Source of the DNA: Nitrospirota bacterium
GTDB taxonomy: Bacteria; Nitrospirota; Thermodesulfovibrionia; SZUA-242
Assembly (NCBI GenBank): GCA_016212095.1
Contig: JACRHH010000032.1
Coordinates: 24,844 to 88,843 of the forward strand
DNA: 64,000 nt
Direction of reading: 5' to 3'
This document shows, one piece after another, positions 33,401 through 41,739 of this stretch. The translations under genes were made by a program, and so were the position numbers. Positions within the stretch are counted from its first letter, which is position 1. Every line of letters begins with the position of its first letter. The notes under the pieces are model-generated. The model ran no database searches, was not told where the DNA came from, and saw only the letters and a program-made list of their open reading frames with translations.

Positions 33401-34720
33401 ATGCACGGAAATACCTGCATACGGCGCGGCGGCTCGCTTTTCACCAAGCTTTTCATGGTATTGCTGCTTACCGGCATCTGCATCAACATTGTTGTTGCCG
33501 GTTTCATCGCCAACATGTTCAGGAATCCGGAGCGCCATCCGTTTTTCCGGCTCTTTCCGCAGTTCGTATCGTACATAGCCGACGACCTGGGTTCGCCTCC
33601 GGATCGCGGGAAGGCGGCGCGGATCGCAAGCCAGACCGGCCTTTCGATCCGGTACGAAAGCCCTGACGGCGGCTGGACAACCGATGCTCCGCCCGATCAT
33701 ATGCCGCCGGCACAACACCTGAAACTGCGCCGTTGGGTTGAAGACCCGCGTTTTCAGCTTGGATGGCGGCACGGAATCCGTGTGATTGCGATTGACATGC
33801 CGCGCGGACGCCTGATCGTCGAGCACCGGATGCACCGCGCGGACGAGATGTTCGAAACCGGATTCATCGTGATGCTGATAGCCCTTCTCAGCATCATCGT
33901 GGCGTCGTCGTTTCTTGTGCTTAGATGGATACTGAAACCTGTCCGCCAACTCACAACAGGCGTCCACGAGGTCGGATCGGGAAACCTCGATTACACGGTT
34001 CCTGTCAAATCCGGCGATGAATTTGGAGAACTTACCGACGCCTTCAACGCCATGACAGGCCGGATTCGCGACATGCTGGCATCGAGGGAACGGCTCATTC
34101 TGGATGTAAGCCACGAGCTTCGCTCACCGCTGACGCGCATGAAGGTTGCACTTGAGTTCCTGCCGGACGACAGGACAAGGGAAAGCCTGCGTCAGGACGT
34201 TTCGGAAATGGAAAGCATGGTTACCGAGGTTCTGGAGGCGGCGCGGCTAAAAAGCGGGAGCGGACAGCCCAAAATACGGGCTGTAAACCTCGCCGACATC
34301 GCAACGCGTGTTACGAGCGAGTTCGATGGTGAGAAACATGAAGCCGCGATTGTGAATGCTGAAGGCGCCGCAACCGTTCAGGCCGACCCCGATCTGATTG
34401 CCCGAGTGCTTCGCAATCTTGTTCGAAACGCTCTCGCACATTCCGGACAATGCGGAGAACCGGTCAAAATCACCTTCGCCGATCTGCCCGATTACGCACT
34501 GCTTCGCGTAACCGACAGCGGTTCCGGCATACCGGCGGCTGATCTGCCGCACATATTCGAGCCGTTTTACCGGGCCGACAGATCGCGCTCCCGCCACACC
34601 GGCGGCTACGGACTGGGCCTGAGCCTCTGCCGGACAATCATGGAGGCGCACGGCGGACGGATAGAGGCCGTGAGCGAACCTGGGAAGACTACGACATTCG
34701 CGCTCTACTTCCGGAAATAG
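33401..34720 (+). CDS. CpxA-type sensor histidine kinase
   Basis: A 439-residue membrane sensor. Two transmembrane helices (about residues 15-35 and 150-172) bracket a periplasmic loop of about 115 residues. A HAMP domain follows (RWILKPVRQLTTGVHEVGSGN), then the H box DVSHELRSPLTRMKVALEF, the N box LVRNALAHS, and G boxes DSGSGIPAADL and GGYGLGLSL. It should phosphorylate the adjacent regulator in response to envelope stress. The start is not certain: ATG 33401, 33383 and an overlapping 33356 are all in frame; 33401 is preferred because it lies directly after the regulator stop. Confidence 0.92.
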   Translation: MHGNTCIRRGGSLFTKLFMVLLLTGICINIVVAGFIANMFRNPERHPFFRLFPQFVSYIADDLGSPPDRGKAARIASQTGLSIRYESPDGGWTTDAPPDHMPPAQHLKLRRWVEDPRFQLGWRHGIRVIAIDMPRGRLIVEHRMHRADEMFETGFIVMLIALLSIIVASSFLVLRWILKPVRQLTTGVHEVGSGNLDYTVPVKSGDEFGELTDAFNAMTGRIRDMLASRERLILDVSHELRSPLTRMKVALEFLPDDRTRESLRQDVSEMESMVTEVLEAARLKSGSGQPKIRAVNLADIATRVTSEFDGEKHEAAIVNAEGAATVQADPDLIARVLRNLVRNALAHSGQCGEPVKITFADLPDYALLRVTDSGSGIPAADLPHIFEPFYRADRSRSRHTGGYGLGLSLCRTIMEAHGGRIEAVSEPGKTTTFALYFRK

Positions 34721-34770
34721 CGACAAAGTGATTCTGCTTTTCACCTCTCCACTCCCCGCCTGACGTTTCT

Positions 34771-35145
34771 TCATTTGAGCAATTGGGACAACCTGTATTT
34801 GACCATCTCAATGACAAGCTCCTTGGGGATAGGTTTGTCCAATGGAAATTGGATTGATCCTTTGGCGAATTTGTACTCCGCAAGCCGATCAGAGAAAGCT
34901 TCAATTACTGACGGAGAGGGATAGAAGCCGATATGTTTTGAGAAGCCGGCAATCATGATTTGTTGGTCGCGCTTCCCGCCCTTTACCAAGGCAAAGGCCG
35001 GTATCTTGTAATTCATGAGTTCTGAAACATTTGGCGCGGCATGCCAAATACAGAGCCGTAGCTCTTCAAGCGCCTTCCGGGTTCCAGGAGGTAGATTTGA
35101 GATGTACTCATCTACCTCCTTTGATTTCTTCCCTTGCTCACTCAT
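34771..35145 (-). CDS. DUF1801 protein, cassette-like
   Basis: A 124-residue soluble protein of the DUF1801 (YdhG-like) family: VDEYISNLPPGTRKALEELR, the ISHAAP-like LCIWHAAPNVSELMNYKIPAF, and the C-terminal IQFPLDKPIPKELVIEMVKY are typical. The molecular role of the family is not settled. ATG 35145 follows a strong CAGGAGGCTTAG ribosome site. It lies directly downstream (minus strand) of an integron attC-like site at 35174-35263, so it probably arrived as a gene cassette. Its own attC is not visible at its 3' end, where only 50 bases remain before the converging kinase gene. Confidence 0.82.
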   Translation of the reverse strand: MSEQGKKSKEVDEYISNLPPGTRKALEELRLCIWHAAPNVSELMNYKIPAFALVKGGKRDQQIMIAGFSKHIGFYPSPSVIEAFSDRLAEYKFAKGSIQFPLDKPIPKELVIEMVKYRLSQLLK

Positions 35146-35173
35146 CTAAGCCTCCTGGTGCGCGGTTCGAGTC

Positions 35174-35263
35174 ACATAACGCCAAGGGTAACCTGACGCC
35201 GCATATGAACTTGCAGAAACAAATCGGACGCTCCCGGCGTTCAGGTTGACCCGCTTGTTGTGC
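35174..35263 (-). other. Integron attC-like recombination site
   Basis: A 90-base imperfect palindrome. On the minus strand it opens GCACAACAAGCGGGTCAACC and closes with GGTTACCCTTGGCGTTATGT. Inner arms CTGAACGCC / GGCGTCAG and GGGTCAACC / GGTTACCC each pair with one extra unpaired base on the same strand, the extrahelical-base feature of attC sites. The outer GTTATGT and GCACAAC cores fit the simple-site pattern imperfectly. It starts nine bases after the stop of the gene at 35272-35763, as in a gene cassette. Confidence 0.7.
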
Positions 35264-35271
35264 TTGCAGTT

Positions 35272-35763
35272 TTATGAATTAAGTCTTTCAAATATCCTAA
35301 ATACGGAAAACATATTTTGATAATCAAAAAAGAAAAGAATACGGTTGAGTCGTAATGCTAATGCTTCTCTCTTTTCAATTATTTCATCTCCTGATTTATA
35401 TAGATTATTATGATTAAACCAAGAAGATGGGCACTCGTCGTTTATCTGTTTCTCATAGTTATCCCAAGCAGCTTGCAAGCGTAGTCTTTGACGCCTTGGC
35501 AGGTTGGGAGTAATGGCCTGAATATTTCTTCTTTGGTCGCTATACAGTTGGATGAAGACCTCTCTTGGGGTGCAACTTTCATGAAGTCCTCTAATGTTAA
35601 TGTCGAGGATGGACTTGGCTTCAATAAATGGTTTTCTGAATCCTTCAGAAAGGCGAAGGAAATTGTTCTTTTCGTCCCGTATTTTTGCGAATACGTGATA
35701 AACGATTCCAAGAAGAGCTGTGAGGATAAGAATGACAATTGCTGGGATTGGAATTTCTGGCAT
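35272..35763 (-). CDS. Small membrane-anchored hypothetical protein, cassette-like
   Basis: A 163-residue protein not recognised as a known family. It has one N-terminal transmembrane helix (residues 7-26, PAIVILILTALLGIVYHVF), then a helical, charged cytoplasmic domain with many Arg and Asn residues. Base composition is markedly richer in A and T than the neighbours, suggesting recent acquisition. It ends nine bases before the attC-like site and so looks like the open reading frame of an integron gene cassette. A GTTRRRY-type core (minus-strand GTTGGGC at 35815-35821) upstream could be the end of a neighbouring cassette site, but the other arm was not found. Confidence 0.55.
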   Translation of the reverse strand: MPEIPIPAIVILILTALLGIVYHVFAKIRDEKNNFLRLSEGFRKPFIEAKSILDINIRGLHESCTPREVFIQLYSDQRRNIQAITPNLPRRQRLRLQAAWDNYEKQINDECPSSWFNHNNLYKSGDEIIEKREALALRLNRILFFFDYQNMFSVFRIFERLNS

Positions 35764-36113
35764 TATCTATTAGCAGTGGTGGTAATCAATTTTGTATTTA
35801 TGGTTTGGTATGAAGCCCAACAATATGATTAACTAGTTTTCTCGTTATCTTGCAGTCAGTTACAAGTATTTTCAACGAATTTGCCATTCTCAGGTTGCTT
35901 TGCCTTTAATTCTAACTCGTTATTCACGCAAACGGGTAAGATAACGAGTTTTTCGTTACTCACGCTTGAAAACCCTAGAACTGGAAGATCATCCCCCAAT
36001 GCAACCCCCACGGCGTAATAAACGGATGCCGTTACGATAGCCGCCGGTTATGGGCACAGTCAAGCCGAAAATACGACCGTTGATTTCGAATAGTTCGAAG
36101 CCGGATAGCGCAT
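35764..36113. other. AT-rich intergenic stretch with a hairpin
   Basis: No convincing gene was found in these 350 bases. They contain a 10-bp inverted repeat AACTCGTTAT / ATAACGAGTT (35914-35923 and 35941-35950) followed by GTTTTTCG, a possible terminator on the plus strand, and a related copy of the arm near 35839. On the minus strand two very short frames (about 36 and 40 codons) can be read but resemble nothing known. The stretch separates the cassette-like genes from the end of the cobalamin operon. Confidence 0.5.
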
Positions 36114-36635
36114 CTACTTCTCCACACCCCGCCTTGCCGCGACACCGGCCTTGTAGTAGTGCTTTATCTCACGCATCTCGGTCGCGAGGTCGGCGGCTTC
36201 GATAATGCGCTGGTCGGCGTTTCTGCCGGTTATTATCAGCTCGACGCCATCGGGCCGCGTCCGTATCATCTCAAGCAGGTCTTCAACCGCAATGATGCCG
36301 TAATTGGCCGCCACGTTCGCCTCGTCCATGAAGACCATCTGGTAATCGCCAGACAGCATCGCCTCTTTCGCATCGGCCAGGCCCTTTGCGCCAAGCTCGC
36401 GGTCTTCGTCTGAAGGAGCGCCGCGCACGAACCTGCCGCTTCCATACTGCCGCGCCGTCACGAGATCGGCAAACCTTTCCAGCGCCGTCATCTCGCTTGT
36501 GTCGCCGTTTTTAAGGAACTGGCCAAAAAACACCTTCATTCCAGCGCCGCAGGCCCGGATTGCAAGCCCAAGCGCGGCGGTGGTTTTGCCCTTGCCCGGC
36601 CCTGTGTAGACGTGAACGCAGCCCTTTCCTATCAC
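36114..36635 (-). CDS. cobO: Cob(I)yrinic acid a,c-diamide adenosyltransferase
   Basis: A 173-residue CobO/BtuR enzyme that transfers the 5'-deoxyadenosyl group of ATP to Co(I) corrinoids. The P-loop GPGKGKTTAALGLAIRACG is at residues 12-30; FGQFLKNGDTSEMTALE and the VFMDEANVAANYG Walker-B-like strand follow, then ELIITGRNADQRIIEAADL. It is the last gene of the leftward B12 operon and overlaps cbiO by four bases. Confidence 0.95.
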   Translation of the reverse strand: MIGKGCVHVYTGPGKGKTTAALGLAIRACGAGMKVFFGQFLKNGDTSEMTALERFADLVTARQYGSGRFVRGAPSDEDRELGAKGLADAKEAMLSGDYQMVFMDEANVAANYGIIAVEDLLEMIRTRPDGVELIITGRNADQRIIEAADLATEMREIKHYYKAGVAARRGVEK

Positions 36636-37486
36636 GTAAGGATTCCCATCTTCCGGATAATTTCCCGGCGTGCCTCGCCCACGGTGAGCGGCAGCCTGTC
36701 GAACGGTATATTGTCCTTGTGCTTGAGTTCGTGGATAAGTTCGGCGATCTGCGGCAGGCGGAGCTTCACACCCGCCATCTCTTCCGGCGCGGTGAAAACG
36801 TCTTCCGGCGAGCCATGACGATGAACCTGCCCACGGCTTAAGATAATAAGTTCGTCCAGAAACAGCGGCACCAGATCGACACTGTGCGTGGCCATGAGAA
36901 TGGTCGTGCCGTTTTCGCGGTTCAGCTTGGCAAGAAGCCGCATCATTCGATACTCGCCCATCGGATCGAGCCCGGCGGTCGGCTCGTCAAGAAGCAGAAT
37001 GCCGTGGCCCATCGCAAGAAGCCCGGCGATGCAGGCCCGTTTTTTCTGGCCGAAGCTCAAATGCTGAATCGATTTTCCGGCAAGACCGTCAAGCTCAACA
37101 TCGGCAAGCGCCGCCTTCACCCGCCTGTCGATCTCGTTGCTTGCAAACCCCATGTTTGTCGGGCCAAACGCCACGTCTTCCCAAAGGGTTCCGGCGAAAA
37201 GCTGGTCGTCCGGGTTCTGGAACACAAGCCCCATGCGGCTGTATATCTCACGCGGCGAGAGTTTTTTCACGTCGCGGCCCTCGATCAGAACCGTACCACC
37301 GAAATTCCTTATAAGGCCGTCAACACACCGCAGCATTGTGGTCTTGCCGGAGCCGTTAGAGCCGAGAATGCCGGTGAAACCGCCCTTTTTCACTGCGATA
37401 TTTATATCCGCAAGCGCGGCTGTGCGGTCGGGGTAGTTGTACGAAAGGCCGCGTGTTTCGATGGCGATTTGCGTTAAACCAGACAA
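36632..37486 (-). CDS. cbiO: Cobalt ECF transporter ATPase CbiO
   Basis: A 284-residue ABC ATPase energising cobalt import with CbiQ. Walker A GSNGSGKTT (near residue 43), Q loop VFQNPDDQLFAGTLWEDVAFGP, signature HLSFGQKKRACIAG and Walker B GILLLDEPTAGLDP are all present, with the switch histidine in MATHSVDL. The DDQLF segment is typical of ECF ATPases. The TTG at 37486 is the only start compatible with the N-terminus and overlaps a vapC remnant. The operon holds CbiQ and a CbiN-like subunit, but no CbiM is in the window. Confidence 0.93.
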   Translation of the reverse strand: MSGLTQIAIETRGLSYNYPDRTAALADINIAVKKGGFTGILGSNGSGKTTMLRCVDGLIRNFGGTVLIEGRDVKKLSPREIYSRMGLVFQNPDDQLFAGTLWEDVAFGPTNMGFASNEIDRRVKAALADVELDGLAGKSIQHLSFGQKKRACIAGLLAMGHGILLLDEPTAGLDPMGEYRMMRLLAKLNRENGTTILMATHSVDLVPLFLDELIILSRGQVHRHGSPEDVFTAPEEMAGVKLRLPQIAELIHELKHKDNIPFDRLPLTVGEARREIIRKMGILT

Positions 37487-37554
37487 CTAAAGCCCTGCTC
37501 GCTAAAATGGACATCAAAGGAAAAAACCGTCTGAATCCCCAACTTGCGCATCAT
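37474..37554 (-). pseudogene. vapC remnant: last 26 codons of a PIN-domain toxin
   Basis: Immediately after the antitoxin stop, two ATG codons open a 26-codon frame, MMRKLGIQTVFSFDVHFSEQ plus GFSCLV. It matches the C-terminal end of PIN toxins, including the intact one at 19324-19728 (MKRFGLDTAFTFDAHF). The first 100 or so residues with three of the four catalytic acids are gone, so no toxin can be made. The remnant ends inside the start region of cbiO. Confidence 0.72.
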
Positions 37555-37555
37555 G

Positions 37556-37804
37556 TCAAAAGCGGAACGCTTCAACCAGATAACTGTCATGCCGCGTCGA
37601 GATGTCGCTTTTCCCGGACGAATATCGTCCGACTACCTCAACTGCCGCCTTGCGTTGTTCTTCCGCGTCAACAATGTTGCTTGCCTTCAGGACGGCGTTG
37701 ACCGACTGCCGGATCACTTCCGCAACCGACAGATGCCTTGCCGCCGCAATTTTCTTCAACCCATCCGCCTGTGTCTCTGTCAGTTGAATCTGCGTTCGCA
37801 CCAT
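37556..37804 (-). CDS. Orphan ribbon-helix-helix antitoxin (VapB-type)
   Basis: An 82-residue CopG/RHH protein: MVRTQIQLTETQADGLKKIA then RHLSVAEVIRQSVNAVL gives the DNA-binding domain, and the tail VEVVGRYSSGKSDISTRHDSYL is the toxin-binding part common to PIN-associated antitoxins. Its toxin gene is reduced to a remnant directly downstream. The intact antitoxin may persist as a repressor or to neutralise a related toxin such as that at 19324-19728. It is inserted within the cobalt-transport part of the B12 operon, between cbiQ and cbiO. Confidence 0.82.
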   Translation of the reverse strand: MVRTQIQLTETQADGLKKIAAARHLSVAEVIRQSVNAVLKASNIVDAEEQRKAAVEVVGRYSSGKSDISTRHDSYLVEAFRF

Positions 37805-37865
37805 ATCGCCTCCACTGATTACACAATTGCCTTAATGATAACAGATTCGGCGTCGAATCATGACC

Positions 37866-38636
37866 TCAAAGCCTTATCGCCTCGAACGCGGCAAAGCACG
37901 ATGCCGCCGCAATCACTACCATCAATGCCGCCACGGATTCGCCCAATCGGAATGCACCTTCGGCCCGCAACTCCGGAAAACTGCCTGTGTAACCTCGCTG
38001 CATCATCGCGGTTGCCGTGGCCGCGCTTTGGTCTATCGCGCGAATCATCACCGATCCGGTGAGCGTGCCGAAGGATTTCAGCCCGCGCCTCATTCCGGCG
38101 TATCCCATGCGGTTTTTTTGCGATTGATAGACCACCTGCGCGTCGTCCATGAGCACGAAGATATAACGATGCGCGAGCATCAGAATTTCTATGAAAGTTT
38201 TGGGTATGCGAAGCCATGAAAGCGCGCCAAGCAGAGATGTGAACGGAGTTGTGAAGGCAAGAAGCAGAAGCAGCGACACCGCGCCGAAAATGCGCGCGGC
38301 AATAAAGAGACCGAAGATCAGACCGTCGCGGCCAAGCGAAACAGCCATGCCCTCGCCAATCGAGACAGACTTGACCAGAACCAGCACAAGCGCCATGAAT
38401 GCGGGTTCGGCGAACCGGCGGACATACTCGCGCATCGCCACTCCGCTTGCCGTTGCCGCAGCGAAACAGGCCGCAGCAACCATGAGCGGAAACACCGCGC
38501 CGCGCGACATGAGCACGAGCGAGGTAAGGCAGAACCACGCCACAAGCTTGGTGCGGGCGTTCACCCGGCCAAGCGCGCCGCTACTTCCAGGCTCGCCTGT
38601 ATTGTGAAACCCAATATGGTGAAAGTCGTGCATCAA
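37866..38636 (-). CDS. cbiQ: Cobalt ECF transporter T component CbiQ
   Basis: A 256-residue membrane protein with five to six helices. After a short N-terminal segment it reads GRVNARTKLVAWFCLTSLVL, and the coupling region shows MLAHRYIFVLMDDAQVVYQSQKNR and ATATAMMQRGYTG, the Ala-Arg-Gly coupling motif that contacts the ATPase. It works with CbiO in cobalt uptake for the corrin ring. Its start overlaps the CbiN-like gene. The operon continues after a vapB insertion with cbiO. Confidence 0.92.
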   Translation of the reverse strand: MMHDFHHIGFHNTGEPGSSGALGRVNARTKLVAWFCLTSLVLMSRGAVFPLMVAAACFAAATASGVAMREYVRRFAEPAFMALVLVLVKSVSIGEGMAVSLGRDGLIFGLFIAARIFGAVSLLLLLAFTTPFTSLLGALSWLRIPKTFIEILMLAHRYIFVLMDDAQVVYQSQKNRMGYAGMRRGLKSFGTLTGSVMIRAIDQSAATATAMMQRGYTGSFPELRAEGAFRLGESVAALMVVIAAASCFAAFEAIRL

Positions 38637-38905
38637 GCCGTTGTTTCCGGTTTCCTCTCCGTCAGCATCCGCCAGTAGTAGCCACCTGCAAATCCTGCCG
38701 TAGCGCCGCCAAGCAGAAACACAAACAACAACAAGTCGCCCTTGTCGGTGTTTATCAGCGGCTCCGAAGCCTCCCGGCCATGCTCGGCTGAGATTTTTTC
38801 CACAACCGCCTCATCGACGCCGGCCCATTTACCCTCGGCGAAAACCGGAGATACGCCAAACAGCACAATAGTTGCCGAGAGAACAGCCAGTAAACGCACT
38901 ACCAT
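38633..38905 (-). CDS. Small CbiN/CbiL-like subunit of the cobalt transporter
   Basis: A 90-residue protein with a signal-like N-terminal helix (MVVRLLAVLSATIVLFGVSP), a short extracytoplasmic stretch (VDEAVVEKISAEHGREASEP) and a second helix LLLFVFLLGGATAGFAGGYYW. This layout suits the small auxiliary subunit of Cbi-type ECF transporters. Its place directly before cbiQ supports the role; sequence identity alone would not. It overlaps the upstream TPR gene (ATGGTAG). Confidence 0.6.
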   Translation of the reverse strand: MVVRLLAVLSATIVLFGVSPVFAEGKWAGVDEAVVEKISAEHGREASEPLINTDKGDLLLFVFLLGGATAGFAGGYYWRMLTERKPETTA

Positions 38906-40728
38906 TTCATTCCTTTCCTGTGCAGGTATGCCTGCGCCGGGCCGAAGCCCAGCCGGGCAGCCCGCTGAAAATACTGGATTGAAGCCGAAGGCTCCCCGTT
39001 ATATTCGTGCGCGATTCCAAGATTGGCCAGGATACTGCCGTCTTGCGGCTCTATTTCGAGCGCCTTGCCGAACGCCTGTATCGCCATGACATATTGGCCT
39101 GACGCGAGATATGCCTGCCCCATCGAATTCAACGACGGAACATGCCGATTATCAAGCGAAACCGCCCTGGAGAAATCGGCTAACGCCTCGTTGAAGCGCT
39201 TCACCTCCAGCAGCAGGTTTCCCCTTTCCCATAGAAAATCGGGATCGTCCTGGCGCAGTTCAATGGCGTGGCTCATGTCGCGATACGCTTCGTCATACCG
39301 CTTAAGCTTCAGGAGTATCTTGCCCCGCTGGATCACATAGCGGTCTGTCTTGCTTGGGCCGATTTTCTCGGAAGCGGCAATGTCCACTGCCTTGTCCAGA
39401 TTCGCCAGAGCCTCGCCATGCAGCCCCTTTTCGTAAAGCGAGTAGCCGAGGCTGGAATATCCGATGGAGCTTTGCGGGTGATTTTCCACAACGCGCTGCC
39501 AAAGCGCTGTTGAACTTCGCCATATGCCGGTCTGACCGAGCGTGGCAACGGACAGAAGCGTCACTGCGGCAATGTTTGCGGCAAGCCACCACTTCATTCC
39601 GACACGATCATGAAACCAAACACCGACCGCGCCGAGTAGAAACAGCGGGCCAAGAAGCGGCAGATACATATACCTGTCTGCCGCGGCCTGAGCGCCAACC
39701 TGCACAAGGCCAAGCACCGGAACAAGCGACACGAACATATAGCCCCAGGCCGCAGCCAGCGCCGGTTGGCGGCGGCGAAGCAGAATTGAAGCAACAGTAA
39801 GGGCGGTAAACAACGCGGCTGCGAAAATCGTAACCGGATCGAGCATCGAGATGCTCTTTGGAAGCGGATAGAACGGCGAAAGGCTGACCGGCAGAAACGC
39901 CTTGCCCAGATAGAGGAACAGGCCTTCAATCGCTATGAGCGCCCGATCAATAAAAGAAAGCTGGTTTACATGAACTATGCCCTGCCGCTGGGCAATCAGC
40001 GTCATCACGGAGCCGATCAGGCTCAAGGCGACAAACGGCAGTTTATCCCGTAACGCCCGCATGTTTATTGCGCCGGATGCTGTCTTCAGGCGGCCAAGCG
40101 GGTAGTAGTCGATAATGAGGAGAATAACCGGCAGGGTTACCGCCATCGGCTTGCTCATCACAGAAAGCGAAAACGCGGCGACCGCAAGCAGGTAATAGCG
40201 CCGTCGAGGCTTCGCCGCATGGCTGATGTAAAACCAGAGCGAGGACAGGAAGAAAAAGGCGTAGAGAACGTCTTTTCTCTCGGACACCCACGCGACAGAC
40301 TCCACGTGCAGCGGATGAACCGCAAACAGCAGCGCCACGGTTACCGCGGCGATGACGGCTTTGCCTTCAGCCAGAACGAATCCAAACAGGCGATGCGCGA
40401 CAAGCGCCGTCATGAAAGTGTTAGCCGCGTGAAGGACAATGTTTGTCAGGTGATAGCCGGTTGGATTCAGCCCCCAAATCAGATGGTCGAGTCGAAGCGA
40501 CAGCCATGTGACCGGATGCCAGTTTGAGCACCAATATGAACTGAAAGCCCACTTGATGAAATCGCCGAACGGCAGGCCAAGATATGGATTTTTCGTTACA
40601 TAATCGTAGTCGTCGAAGTTGACGAACTCGTGCCGCAGCGCAGGCAGATAGAGCGCGAAAGCAAGCGCAGATGCCGCAAGAGCAAGCAGCCACGGCGCTG
40701 AACCGTATTTCGCGCGGCCTGAGCTCAT
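38899..40728 (-). CDS. PMT-like membrane protein with C-terminal TPR repeats
   Basis: A 609-residue protein. About eleven transmembrane helices fill residues 10-400, with the loop FVNFDDYDYVTKNPYL containing acidic residues after the first helix, as in GT-C enzymes, and the LHAANTFMTALVAHRLFG and HPLHVESVAWVSERKDVLYAFF blocks of the TPR/O-mannosyl-like family. Residues 415-609 are five to six TPR repeats. It starts at ATG 40728, overlapping the cbiX-cbiC stop, and its own stop overlaps the CbiN-like start, so it is translationally embedded in the B12 operon. There is no obvious link between such a glycosyltransferase-like protein and cobalamin; it occupies the slot where cbiM could be expected. 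Confidence 0.8.
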   Translation of the reverse strand: MSSGRAKYGSAPWLLALAASALAFALYLPALRHEFVNFDDYDYVTKNPYLGLPFGDFIKWAFSSYWCSNWHPVTWLSLRLDHLIWGLNPTGYHLTNIVLHAANTFMTALVAHRLFGFVLAEGKAVIAAVTVALLFAVHPLHVESVAWVSERKDVLYAFFFLSSLWFYISHAAKPRRRYYLLAVAAFSLSVMSKPMAVTLPVILLIIDYYPLGRLKTASGAINMRALRDKLPFVALSLIGSVMTLIAQRQGIVHVNQLSFIDRALIAIEGLFLYLGKAFLPVSLSPFYPLPKSISMLDPVTIFAAALFTALTVASILLRRRQPALAAAWGYMFVSLVPVLGLVQVGAQAAADRYMYLPLLGPLFLLGAVGVWFHDRVGMKWWLAANIAAVTLLSVATLGQTGIWRSSTALWQRVVENHPQSSIGYSSLGYSLYEKGLHGEALANLDKAVDIAASEKIGPSKTDRYVIQRGKILLKLKRYDEAYRDMSHAIELRQDDPDFLWERGNLLLEVKRFNEALADFSRAVSLDNRHVPSLNSMGQAYLASGQYVMAIQAFGKALEIEPQDGSILANLGIAHEYNGEPSASIQYFQRAARLGFGPAQAYLHRKGMKW

Positions 40729-41729
40729 TATTCTGCTTCCGCGAGCTTCATGATCGCATTTACTGTCGCCGCCGCCACCGGGCTTCCGCCCTTGCGCCCA
40801 AGCGACGTGATAAACGGATAATCCTGCTTCGACAGCCGCTCTTTCGACTCCGCCGCGTTCACGAAACCAACCGGCACGCCAACTACAAGCTCCGGCGCAA
40901 ACGCTCCAAACTCGATCAGATCCATGGCGCGCATAAGCGCGGTCGGCGCGTTTCCCACGGCAACGATGCCGATGTTGTCGCGAGTGTGTCGCTCGATTGC
41001 AACCTCGGCGCGCGTCTGCCCGGTTGCAATCGCCTCTTTCGCTATATCCGCATCTGAAATGCCGCATAGCACCCTGCCGCCGAATCTGGCGAGCAACGCC
41101 TTGTTTATTCCGGCCTCAACCATATGCACGTCGGCAAGGATGTTTTTCCCGGCGCGAATCGCCTCGACTCCCGCCTCAACCGCCCGCGCATGAAAACGCA
41201 TGTTGTCGGCAAAGGTAAAATCGCCGGTTGCGTGAATAACCCGCCGGATGATCGAATGCATTTTTGCGTCGTGCAGCAGGCGGCCAAGCTCGGTGTCGAT
41301 TACATGAAAGCTGGCAGCCTCGATCATGCCCGGAGACATTTTAGCGCCGGTTCCTGCCACCGATTCGCCCACAGCCTCGGCCACGCGCTCCGCCACAACT
41401 CCGGCCAGATTGTCGTGTATGCCAAGCGGCTTGGTCATAACGAACTTCACGCCCGGATGTTTTTCCGACATATCGGCCATCATGCCGGGAATGTCTTTGG
41501 TCACATGATCGCCAGCAGCCAGAAAGTACGGATGCACGATCACCCGCGTCGCGCCCGCTTCAATGCAAGCCTTCGCGCCTTCAAAGAAATCCGGCTTGCC
41601 AAACTGCATGAACGCCGGATGAACCGCCTTGCCCGGCAGTCTGTTTCTTACAAGTTCGGCCACGCGCATAAGCATCGCGTTTGCCTGTTCCCTCATGCTT
41701 CCGTGCCCTAACAGCAGAATTGCGTCCAT
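40728..41729 (-). CDS. CbiX-CbiC fusion: sirohydrochlorin cobaltochelatase / cobalt-precorrin-8 methylmutase
   Basis: A 333-residue two-domain enzyme. Residues 1-125 are a short CbiX chelatase (DAILLLGHGSM with metal-binding His, then VHPYFLAAGDHVTKDIP) that inserts cobalt into sirohydrochlorin. Residues 130-333 are CbiC/CobH methylmutase: PGMIEAASFHVIDTE, RRVIHATGDFTFADNMRF with the catalytic histidine, ILADVHMVEAGINKALL and VGVPVGFVNAAESKE. The two reactions are the first and a late step of anaerobic corrin synthesis, so the fusion is not of consecutive enzymes. ATG 41729 gives the natural CbiX N-terminus; an in-frame start at 41780 adds 17 unlikely residues. Confidence 0.92.
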   Translation of the reverse strand: MDAILLLGHGSMREQANAMLMRVAELVRNRLPGKAVHPAFMQFGKPDFFEGAKACIEAGATRVIVHPYFLAAGDHVTKDIPGMMADMSEKHPGVKFVMTKPLGIHDNLAGVVAERVAEAVGESVAGTGAKMSPGMIEAASFHVIDTELGRLLHDAKMHSIIRRVIHATGDFTFADNMRFHARAVEAGVEAIRAGKNILADVHMVEAGINKALLARFGGRVLCGISDADIAKEAIATGQTRAEVAIERHTRDNIGIVAVGNAPTALMRAMDLIEFGAFAPELVVGVPVGFVNAAESKERLSKQDYPFITSLGRKGGSPVAAATVNAIMKLAEAE

Positions 41730-41739
41730 ATTTTTGCCT

